From Portunus trituberculatus (taxonomy: Eukaryota > Arthropoda > Malacostraca > Decapoda > Portunidae): DNA of 64,000 bases. Every line of letters starts with the position of its first letter. Position 1 is the first letter of the stretch. Made by a program: the position numbers and the translations under genes. Under the pieces are notes generated by a model that did not search any database, was not told where the DNA came from, and saw nothing but the letters and a program-made list of their open reading frames with translations. The stretch is from the NCBI RefSeq assembly GCF_017591435.1, contig NC_059272.1:6459035-6523034 (forward strand), given 5' to 3'. This document shows positions 54,405 to 64,000 of this stretch, in pieces.

Positions 54405-57356
54405 TTATAAATCTAATAAATTTAAGTGCTTATCTAATCTGTTTTTAAACATTGTCAAACTAGTGCTATTTACAACCGTCTCTGGCAATGCATTCCAGAA
54501 GTCTACCACCCTATGACTAAAGAAATATTTTCTTATATCTAACCTGCAGCCTTGCTTTCTAATCTTCCTGCCATGATTTCTAGTCCTATTTCCCTCCTCT
54601 AAGGTAAAGAAAGATCTCACATCTATGTAGTTTGTATCTGAGAACATTTTAAATAACTCTATCATATCCCTCTTATACATCTCCTCTCAAATGAAAACAT
54701 GTTTAATTCCTTTAATCTATCTCTATACTCCAGGCGCTTTAATGCTGGTATCATCCTAGTTGCTCTTCTCTGAACTGCTTCTAACATGTTGATATCCTGC
54801 CTATAGTGGGGTGACCAGGCCTGTATGCAATACTCTAAATGGGGCCTAACATAGGAATTATATAAGCTACGCACCACTTCCTTACTTTTATAACTAACAT
54901 TTCTATTTATAAAACCCAGGATCCTATTTGCCCTATTTCTTGCTTCTAAACATTGCTTTGAAAATTTCATAGTCCTGTCTATCACTACTCCTAAATCCTT
55001 TCCTTCCTCTACTGCCTCTAGCCAACATCCCTCCATCTCATAGTTAAAGTTTGTGTTGTCTTTACCTAAATGCATAACCTGACACTTTTAGAATTAAACT
55101 CCATCTGCCACCTGTCTGCCCATGCTATCAGCCTGTCCAGGTCTCGTTGTATTCTGTAATTGTCCTTTTCACCCTGTACTGCACATGCTATCTTAGTATC
55201 ATCTGCAAACTTTGATACTTTGCTACTAATTCCTATATCTAAATCGTTAATGTACACCAAGAAAAGAAGAGGTCCTAGCACTGATCCTTGGGGTACCCAC
55301 TAACCACTTCCTTCCACTCAGACATTGCCCCATTTAATACTACTCTCTGTTTCCTATCAGAAAGCCATTCACTAATCCAATCAACTAACCTACCCCTATC
55401 CCATGTAGTCTCAATTTGTACACTAGCCTCCTATGCGGTACCTTATCAAACGCCTTGCTAAAATCTAGATATATAACATCTATGCTATTTCCATCATCTA
55501 ACTCCTTGGTAATATATTCTAAGATATCGAGCAAATTTGTAAGACAGGACCTCCCTGATCTAAAGCCATGTTGGGTATCTCTAATTAATCTATTCTCATT
55601 TAAATGCTCCCAAATACTACCCTTAATGATTTTCTCTAGTATCTTACATACTATACTAGTTAAACTGATCGGTCTATAATTATTCGCATCATCCTTCCTA
55701 CCTTTTTAAATATTGGAGTAACATTAGCTAACTTCCAGTCCTGAGGTATCTCAGCAAACCTAAGTGATCTTTCAAAGATTAACTTAAGTGCTTCAGAAAT
55801 ACTGTCTACACCCTCCCTAAGTACTCTGGCATGTAGCTCATCAGGACCACTAGCTTTCCTATCGTCTAGTTCAAGAATAAATTTCCTAATAATTCCCGGT
55901 TTTATATCAATATTTTCTAAAGCTCTTAAACTACTCGTCGCACTGTTTGTAACAGGATTTCCTATTCTTTCCTAGTAAATACTGAAGAAAATTGTTCATT
56001 CAATAATTCTACTATGTCTTCATTTTGATCCACTACTACACCATCTTTTCTGAGTGGTCCAATCCTATCCTTATTTCTTTTATCACTGACCTTGTAATAA
56101 CTATATAATTTTTGGGATCTTTACTCCCAGCTCTAGCTAGTTTTATCTCTGCCTGCCTTTTACTTTTTTTATAACCTTACTCAAATCATCTCTGACCTGT
56201 CTGTACCTAATCAAATCTACATCTTCCCACTTTTCTGCAACTCTCTGTATGCCCTCTTCTTCTCTCTGATCTGGCTACCTATCTCATGAGTCCACCATAA
56301 TGGCTTCCTGTTTCTCTGCCTTATATCTTTGTAAGGGATACACTGCATCACTATACCCTTTACTACAACCTTAAAATATCCCACATCTCCTGTGCAGTTT
56401 TATTTCCAAAACTATCTTCCCAGTTTACCTCTCCTAATAACTGACGTAACCTACCATAATTGCCTTTCTGATAGTTTGGGACTCTAGTCTTATTCACTAT
56501 ATTATCCCTACTGGAATTAATGATAAATCTAATTATATGATGGTCACTGTTTGCTAAAGTCTCTCCTACCTCAACTTCCTTTAAACAATGCTCAATATTT
56601 GTTAGTACTATGTCTAAAACCTTCCTCCCCCTAGTAGGTTTATCTACCATCTGCACTAAATAGTTATCCTGAAAACTTTCCATAAACTTATTTTCACTAG
56701 CATCTCCTACCATCCTCTCCCAGTTTACTGACTTAAGATTAAAATCCCTAAGATAATTGTCTGACTAGTACACCCCTATTTATCTCATCTACCATAAGGT
56801 TGTCTACATCTGCTGACTGGTTAGGTGGTCTATAAAAGCTCCTACTCTAATAACCTTACTTTTGTTTACTCTAACATCCAGCCATAAGGACTCTACTCTG
56901 TTATCTACCTTAATACCATTAACCTGACTGGAAATGAAGGATTTTTTACATAAATAACTACTCCTCCACCTATCCTACCAATTCTCTGGTGTAAATACAT
57001 AATGTATCCATCTACTTCATATTCTTTCCTATTTTCCTAAACTTTTCCTCATTTACCCATGCCTCTGTGACACATACAACATCTAAGTCCTCCTCAACTA
57101 TATAACTAGATAACTCGTCCTTCTTGTTCCTAAGACTCCTGGCATTTACATAAAAACATTTAAGTCCTGCTACCTTCCTAGATGCTGTCTCCTTATTTGG
57201 AATCCTAATCTTATTCTCTCCTATTTGCACCTGGAAATCTTTCCTAATCTTTTCACTATCTCTGTTTATCCTATCTAATTTATGTCTAGCATCTTTCTTC
57301 TGGAATGCATTTGCTACCTCACCCCCTACACTCCATCCCAACTCCCCTCCAGACAT
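54405..57356 (-). pseudogene. LINE F ORF2, APE endonuclease and RT
   Basis: Begins MSGGELGWSVGGEVAN; LKCFYVNARSLRNKKDEL and VVCVTEAWV are endonuclease blocks; ANSDHHIIRF is the late Asp-His. RT pieces: a GPDELHARVL-type block near 55830, DNPSLTSIVC-type near 55650, LDFSKAFDKVPH-type near 55460, then LGPLLFLVYINDLDIG, SKFADDTKIA and WQMEFN; thumb LGVVIDRTMKFSKQC, PHLEYCIQAWSPHYR. Ends HRVVDFWNALPETVVNS and LDKHLNLLDL. At least eight frame breaks. Confidence 0.8.
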
Positions 57357-58449
57357 CCACTCAGCACATCCACACCCTTCCTACTCAGATGCACACCATC
57401 CCTAGCATACAAATCCCTTCGCCCATAGAACCTATCCCATACATCCACAAAGCTGACACCCACATCCTTACACATCCCTTTTACCCGATCATTCACACCA
57501 ATGGCTCTAGACAACCATTCCTGCTAACATACACACGAGGCAAGATTCCTGACACTACACACCTCCTACCACTCTCCCTTATCTTGCCTAACATTTCCCG
57601 AAATCTTGCCACTAACTCCTCCGACCCACCTGCTCTGACATCGTTCCCACCTACGTGCAAAACTACTACACCCTCCTCTCCATCCCCCAACCCTCTTCTG
57701 CACCTCCTCACTCACTGCCTTCACACCTGCACCAGGCATACACACGTTCGTCCTCCTATCCCTGTCTTTCCCACAGAAAGTGCTATCTAAATACCTAACC
57801 TGAGAGTCACCCACCACACACACCTGAGGTGTGCTAGGCACAACCATCCTCCTCCTCTCCTCTACCCCTTCTTTCTCCTTTCACTCACCACAACCACTTC
57901 ATTCACTCCACTCTCACTCTCCCCTCCCCTCCAACAAACCGAACCTATTTTCACACTCAACAGGTTTAGTCCTATCCTCCTAACTGCCTCCGCTTTCCTT
58001 CCCTCGCAACCTGCCATCTCTGCCCATCCTGACTACTATCTTTCCCAGTCTGGCTCGCCTGCTCCCTCTTCCCACTCTGCTCTTCCCGACAGAGGGCCAA
58101 GCCACCCTGTCGCCCTCAGAAGGTCCAACCTTCGGCCTAACACTGATCTCCTGCCTAATTTTTCCACTGCCTCCCCAAGCCTCTTAACCTCCTCCTTCAA
58201 TTCAAAGATGAGAACTTCGTTCGCACTTTTCCCCTCACTTAGCTTTCTGATTTCCTCTCGCAATTCTCGGTGCTCAAGAGAAAGAACTAAATTCTCGCTC
58301 TTGAGCCTACACACCATACACTCAGAAAAGTCAACGACCTTCCTGTCATGCCCACACATCTCACACACAACAAACTCTCCCAATCCCACCTCAACACTCT
58401 CTTTCACGCACTCAATCACACTCTGATATACCTCAGTAGCTACCGCCAT
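57326..58449 (-). pseudogene. LINE F ORF1: Cys-rich finger, coiled coil and SGNH/GDSL esterase
   Basis: N-terminus MAVATEVYQSVIECVKE, then CEMCGHDRKVVDFSECMVC (four-Cys finger, PHD-like spacing), then a coiled coil (SLEHRELREEIRKLSEG, ELKEEVKRLGEAVEKLG). After shifts, the esterase: VVGDSQVRYLD (GDS nucleophile), VLHVGGNDV (GxND) and DGVHLSRKG (D-x-x-H). All SGNH blocks are there. Esterase ORF1 proteins are known in CR1/L2-type elements, where the enzyme activity helps retrotransposition. Two frame breaks at about 57700 and 57500. Confidence 0.82.
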
Positions 58450-58800
58450 ACTAATTTACAATATGTTAACTCACAAACAAATAAAAATACTAGGTGACGG
58501 CGGGGTGGGGGAACCGCGGTGGTGGGGGGCCTAAGTGAGGTCAACTAATCCTCTTTCAAGGTCAACTTGACGGTTACAAGCCTAGTCTCCTCGCTCTACA
58601 AAATACTTTTAACTCACAAACACTGATTCTAACCACTATTTCACTCTAATCTAACACTTGCAGTACACACTTTCACTTCACTAACACTCAAAAGCACCAC
58701 ACACAGACACCAAGCACAAACACCACTCGCTAACTATAAAAACCACAGCCAGAAACGGGCGCACACAACACGTCCACTCGCCACCACAGCTACTCACTCC

Positions 58801-59614
58801 TGATGTCATAGCCTCTGCTCTCATCTTATTCGAAAATAAAATCCTCTTCATTTAGCGGAATTTGTTTTCTTTAAATATTCCAAATTATGATTTGAAAGCA
58901 ATGTGGCTGTAGAGGTTTTGTATTACAATACTGTGAAGGAATTTTCAACATTGTGGCGTGTTGGCGTAGTGCAGGGTTGATGTCCCTGACGCTGACAGGT
59001 TGGTTACTGAAGAGAAACTCGAGTGAAGGGATAGACGAGGCAGATACGTTTTCTTTGTGATTCCGTGGTGTTACTGATTTGTGTGTGACACCAACTATAG
59101 GTGAGTAATTTCAGCAATCAATACATTACATATCAAAGGTTATAGAAGTCAATATGGTGCAGAAAATTGCTAGTGCTAATTTGAGAAGTGAGACTCCAAC
59201 CACCTTAGGATTAAAGGGTAAAGCAGGTATGACATCAACAACGATATGTTCTTTTATAAGAAAGATATCAGTATAAAATTCTATCTTGATAGCTGGGCAG
59301 CAGGAAAGAGAGCAGGGTAAATTTGCAGTTTGAGCCAATACACCCTATCTTAAATTTCTTTTTCCTTAAGTCTAACAAGCTTGGAGATCTCCTGGGAAAG
59401 CGGGGTTTTTGGGTGGGGAAAAAAAAAATGAGGCAATTTTGGGGGGTCCGAAAAAAAATCGAAGGAAAAAATACCCATTTTTAAGAAAAAAAGGGAGAAA
59501 ATCACAAAGTTCATGAGTACAAAAACCAAACGTAATGTAACCTAACTTAACCGGGGGGGGGTGCGCCCCCCGGACCCACCCTACAACACTAACCTAACCC
59601 TAACATAAACCTAT
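58801..59614. other. Unassigned DNA with homopolymer-rich low-quality-looking patch
   Basis: No gene recognised. A strong splice-donor-like string CTATAG|GTGAGTAAT lies at 59093-59107 on the plus strand. 59400-59500 is a run of A and G homopolymers. CCTAACTTAACC and CCGGGGGGGG near 59540 form a motif repeated at 59790-59835. Confidence 0.35.
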
Positions 59615-59701
59615 GTCCTTATTGGTCACGCGGATTAAGGCGCCGCATTCTGCCACGATGGTGGTAGATTGCGGGGCATCGATTCGAACCCCACTAATGA
59701 C
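59615..59701 (+). other. tRNA-like sequence (Leu/Ser-type, degenerate)
   Basis: Acceptor-like ends GTCCTTA...TAATGAC pair 6 of 7. Box A TGGTCACGCGGATTAAGG and box B ATCGATTCGAACCCC are recognisable. 87 nt with a long variable region fits a class II tRNA, but the anticodon arm does not pair well. Probably a tRNA pseudogene or SINE head. Confidence 0.45.
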
Positions 59702-59789
59702 ATCTAGCAGCTATATGACAGGACAAATTACTTCATTGGAGGGGGGCTCCCTTATGATGACTTAATTTGAGGATTATTTAATCCTATAA

Positions 59790-59835
59790 TCCTAACATAA
59801 ACCTAACCTAACGTAACCTAACCTATCCGGGGGGA
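59790..59835. repeat. CCTAA-rich motif next to GGGGGG, second copy
   Basis: AACCTAACCTAACG...CCTAACCTATCCGGGGGG parallels AACCTAACTTAACCGGGGGG at 59540-59556 and sits at the cut end of the Tigger fragment. It may be an element terminus rather than telomeric DNA. Confidence 0.5.
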
Positions 59836-60890
59836 TGCAGCCCGCCCTGGTGCATTATCCATGAACAACAACACATGGACATCCAAATTGTTAGCCTGGC
59901 AGTGCGCTTTTGCCTCTGGCACGAAACAGTTATCAAACCAGTCCAGTGATAAAGCAGAGGTCATGTACCCCTTGGCATTTGACCTCCATATGTAGCCCTT
60001 AAGTTTGTCCATGTTTCCATTTTTGTAAGGGTGAGGGTGCTTAGAGTGATACAGAATTAGGGGGTTTCATTCTGTGTGTTCCATTGGCATTAGCAGTTAG
60101 CAGTGCAGTAAATTGGTCTTTGGCCATTTTTACTCCACGAGCTTGCATTTCAGAGACAGAAATAAATGTGGACTTTGGTGGTCTTTTCCAGTATACGCCA
60201 GTTTCATCAGTGTTATATATTTGCGCCAAGGAATAGTTGCCATCTTTTATCAGTTGTTGTGCTACTGCAGGGAAGCTAGAGGCACTAGATTCATCTGCAG
60301 ACTGGGCCTCACCTTGATAAACCGCATATTTCACCTTCACCCTATTCTTAAAACGATGAACCCAACCTCGGGATGCAGTGAAGGGTGGGGGACTTTTAAG
60401 ATTCATTTTCTTGATTACAGCATTGTACAGAACACGGGCTTGGTCCTGAATCTGGGGCCCAGTTACGCTAGCACCTTCATCATTTCGTTGATTTATCCAC
60501 CTCAAATTCTAAAATTATCATCACCTTGTTATAATCAGTAACAGTTTTCACGCTTCTCTCGCCCCCAGAATGGTTCCCCACACCACTAGGGGGGTAACAT
60601 ATTTCTTTGCTAGTCAGATTTTTCTTGATTTCACTATTCTGCTTCCTCATACTATGCACTGTAGATTCGGGGACATTGTACATACGACAAATCTCCACGT
60701 TTCTAGCATCTTGGTCAATCTGCTGCATTATTTTAGTTTTCATTTCATTATCATACTGCTGCTTTTTCACACCAACTCTGTACTCACGCCTTTTAACTTT
60801 CCCTCCTAATTTTGAAGGTCCCGGGCTCTTGCTTTCTTTGCTGGTATCACTAGGGGCACCCCCCGTACCACCAGGCGCACATGTGGCCAT
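59836..60890 (-). pseudogene. Tigger/pogo (Tc1-mariner superfamily) transposase remnant
   Basis: Minus strand from MATCAPGGTGGAPS: HTH block DARNVEICRMYNVPESTVHS (Psq-like), a CENP-B-type HTH (QIQDQARVLYNAVIKKMNL, TASRGWVHRFKNRVKVKY), GEAQSADESSASSFP, then the catalytic DDE start IYNTDETGVYWKRPP (first Asp), and VLLFMDNAPG (second Asp) just before truncation at about 59840. The third acidic residue is lost. Frame breaks at about 60500 and 60050. Source transposase would excise and reinsert at TA dinucleotides. Confidence 0.85.
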
Positions 60891-61784
60891 AGTTCATGAG
60901 AGTTCGCTTCTGTAGCAGGTAACCAGAAGAGTCAAGGCAACATGACCATAAAAACAGGTATGAACACAATGGCGGGAAGCGTTAGACTGTGACGAAAACA
61001 CCGTGACGTCATCCAAGATGGCGGAAAACAGTTGCCGCTCAGCTTGCGGGTAGAGCGGGAAGTTTAAATATCACTGGACACAAGATACCGCGAAACAGAG
61101 AATCATGAAAGTGGTTGTCGCGAAAGTTGTTGCTCTAATGTAGTTACGTGTGGTGTATTGGCTGAAACTGCAATAATACCGAGAACAGTCTCTTGTCTTA
61201 TTCACTTGATGGATATTTTTTTAGAAGCTGGACTAATTACTGTTCCAGCCCCTTTTTTTTCTAATTAATTGTACAATCACTCTCTGCTTTTCTCACTAAG
61301 ATATAAAGTGCAAAATATGTAACAGAGCTAATGCAATGAAATATGATTTGTGTGGATCATGCAGTGTCATGTTGGGAAGTTCAATGAAGTCTTAGACATT
61401 GGTTGTCAACCTGGGTGGTGGGTGCTCTAATTTTTCAAAGGGTACTTGAAAATGCTGGGTTAGGCAGTGTGTATAAGACTTTATAGTAGGAAAAAGTAAT
61501 TTAGGATAAAAATGTCATATTGATACAAGTTGAGAAGTATTACAAATTTATATATCATATTAGTATATTGCACTCACAACTAGCTCCATGGAATTCAGAT
61601 ATGGCATCTGTCACCTATGTAACAATTGTTTAGGACTGAGTTGCTATTTTCATTGTTTAAAGTAGGATTATTTTTTATTATAAGTCCTTGTCAGTAACTC
61701 ATGACATAACTAAGTGTTGTGGTAGTATACTCACTGTACTTTACATTTAGAAGATTTTCTTCATATATCACCTGAAACACTATT
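60891..61784. other. Unassigned DNA, partly Tigger 5' flank
   Basis: Includes TGACGTCATCCAAGATGGCGG at 61003-61023 (CRE-like octamer in a GC patch) upstream of the transposase start, then AT-rich sequence. No terminal inverted repeat recognised. Confidence 0.4.
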
Positions 61785-62090
61785 TTGAATATGTCCCCAT
61801 CCCTATTAATGATTCTGACCGACTTAGGAGTTATGATTGATACTTCTCTGAAATTTCATAAACACATTTCAAATATCACTCAGAAAGCCAATGCAGCTGT
61901 ATTTTCTAAAGTGCACAATAAACAGTCCTCCTTCATGATATCTCTATTTATATCCAACATTCGACCAATACTTGAATACTCCTATTGTATGATATATGGG
62001 CTACCTTGGGGACATGAGGAAACCAGAGTTTCTCCCCACTTTGTTCTCTCTTCTGGTGGGCTTCTCAGAATCCGGTTTAACCCTTAAACG
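61785..62090 (+). pseudogene. LINE RT thumb fragment, family not otherwise present
   Basis: DLGVMIDTSLKFHKHISNIT, KANAAVFSKVHN and FMISLFISNIRPILEYSYCM are the post-palm blocks of a CR1/L2-like RT; after a shift GYLGDMRKPE. 300 bp only. Confidence 0.7.
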
Positions 62091-62149
62091 GAAATGTCTA
62101 ATTTCACCTAAACTAAATGTGACTCCATTTGGACCCACTGAAAAAAAAA

Positions 62150-62150
<1 letters not shown>

Positions 62151-62224
<74 letters not shown>

Positions 62225-62226
62225 AT
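62151..62226. repeat. (AT)n microsatellite
   Basis: About 37 AT units with one interruption (TATTATAT near 62211), between the RT fragment and the Penelope-like segment. Confidence 0.95.
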
Positions 62227-62896
62227 AGCCCTCACGCACTGTTCTACATGGGCAGAAACACACCAAGAACTAGAGCGAGTCACCCAAGTCCTTGTCAACA
62301 ATGGATACTCAAACACTCATGTATCCCAAACCATAAAGAATTACTTAGATAGATGGCACAACCAGCAAGACACCATCTACTACAAATCAAGAAAAACAAG
62401 CCAACTCCTACTCCGCAACCGACCTGCTGACTACAAGACGCCCTTGCAAGAGGATCATGTCATCTACCAACACACCTGCAACAGCAAGGAATGTGGACCT
62501 TGCTCATACATTGGGATGACATGAACCACACTTTCAAGACGTCTGACATGTCACCTTAGCAGTGGAGCAATCAAGCAACACTACAATGGAAGAAATCACA
62601 ACCAAATCACTGCCAGAACCTTGTGGACAACACCGTCATCCTAGACAGAGAAAACGACCCCGAAGACTATTTTCCTCGAAGCCATCTATATCAACATAAT
62701 GCAGCCATCCATCAACATTCAAACAGAGAACCTACAAATCCTCCCCACTCTGAAACGACGAGCAGCCAACCAGCGCGTAGACCAGTCACACAGAGCCACC
62801 TAACTAATCCAGCCAATCACAGCGCAGCGCTGCGCATCACCTACCTACTCTGACCCAACGGAAACATATATAACGCGCACATGCCTCACACAACCA
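62227..62896 (+). pseudogene. Penelope-like element, C-terminal GIY-YIG endonuclease part
   Basis: ALTHCSTWAETHQELERV, a linker, then DHVIYQHTCNSKECGPCSYI-GMT: the GIY-YIG pair (V-I-Y and S-Y-I-G) with a Cys cluster between, then after a stop TTLSRRLTCHLSSGAIKQHY and, shifted, VILDRENDP, matching the order in Penelope-like elements. This nuclease nicks target DNA for insertion. The stop after GMT (62521) and later shifts inactivate it. The upstream RT is missing; the copy starts at the (AT)n. Confidence 0.75.
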
Positions 62897-62933
62897 CAGC
62901 CTGAAGATGGAGAGATATCTCAAAGCGTCGCTG
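62897..62933 (+). ncRNA. Degenerate hammerhead-ribozyme-like motif
   Basis: Stem I CAGC/GCTG, core CTGAAGA (position 7 is free in the hammerhead core), stem II GGAGA...TCTC, then CAAAG where GAAA is needed, and GTC as cleavage triplet. Sits just after the GIY-YIG frame, as expected for a Penelope terminal repeat. The damaged GAAA makes activity unlikely. Confidence 0.5.

Positions 62934-64000
<1,067 letters not shown>

Larger units (their letters stand above)
54127..58800 (-). mobile_element. LINE F, CR1/L2-like element with esterase ORF1, near full length
   Basis: On the minus strand: leader (about 58800-58450), ORF1 (58449-57326), ORF2 (57356-54405), and a 3' UTR ending in TTATG repeats (54128-54143). 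ORF1 and ORF2 overlap by about 30 nt. Multiple one-base shifts. Its 3' end abuts the LINE E 3' UTR of unit 2. Confidence 0.85.

Noticed and set aside
59538..59835. Telomeric CCTAA repeat
   Set aside because: Only a few imperfect units, twice, each attached to a G-run; not a tandem telomere array.
60999..61025. CRE-like TGACGTCA as Tigger promoter
   Set aside because: One octamer in an unaligned flank; no supporting TATA or inverted repeat, so it is only noted.

Overview
This 64 kb window looks like repeat-dominated nuclear DNA from an arthropod, most likely a decapod crustacean. That assignment is an inference from three things: tRNA-headed SINEs with (AC)n tails, the mix of CR1-like, I-like and Penelope-like retroelements, and very long di-nucleotide tracts. 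I found no host protein-coding gene I can defend, no operon and no CRISPR. Nearly every recognisable protein fragment belongs to a transposable element. I use working family names. LINE A, B and C are three I-like families with APE endonuclease, RT, RNase H and CCHC gag. LINE D is CR1-like with (AC)n tails. LINE E is a jockey/CR1-like RT. LINE F is CR1/L2-like with an SGNH-esterase ORF1.

Layout. 1-8.7 kb is a nest on the minus strand: a LINE D-like element is split by LINE E, which is itself split by SINE-1 and by a 5.1 kb LINE A with an 11 bp target duplication. 8.7-13.3 kb holds a probable solo LTR, a cluster of hairpins, a LINE A 3' end, a LINE D-like ORF1/endonuclease piece, and a Penelope-like N-terminal ORF preceded by a hammerhead-ribozyme-like motif. 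13.3-23.65 kb holds three LINE B copies: a near-full-length minus copy, a plus copy making a 2.9 kb-armed inverted repeat with it, and a 5' half. The 5' half is fused to the 5' end of a second LINE A in a convergent junction where both elements have lost their 3' parts. 25.4-34.15 kb is LINE C, with an intact ORF1 and a broken ORF2, split between RT and RNase H by a 4.1 kb Ty3/gypsy element. The gypsy element contains an internal inverted LTR-PBS-gag block joined exactly at the primer binding site.

35.4-38.2 kb is a LINE D-like copy followed by about 700 bp of (AC)n/(AT)n. 39.7-41 kb is a hAT transposase remnant. 41-43.2 kb is a cluster of tRNA-Val-like SINE-V copies and GA satellite. 43.4-54.1 kb is a direct duplication of about 5.3 kb (LINE D plus LINE E) whose copies differ mostly by homopolymer-length indels. 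54.1-58.8 kb is LINE F. 58.8-64 kb carries a Tigger/pogo transposase remnant, an RT scrap, and a Penelope-like GIY-YIG endonuclease segment ending in a second, degenerate hammerhead-like motif.

How the pieces relate: the LINEs encode the endonuclease and RT used for target-primed insertion, and the SINEs probably borrow that machinery. SINE-V and LINE D share an (AC)n tail. Most coding copies are frameshifted. Many frameshifts sit in homopolymers, so some may be sequencing error rather than real decay.
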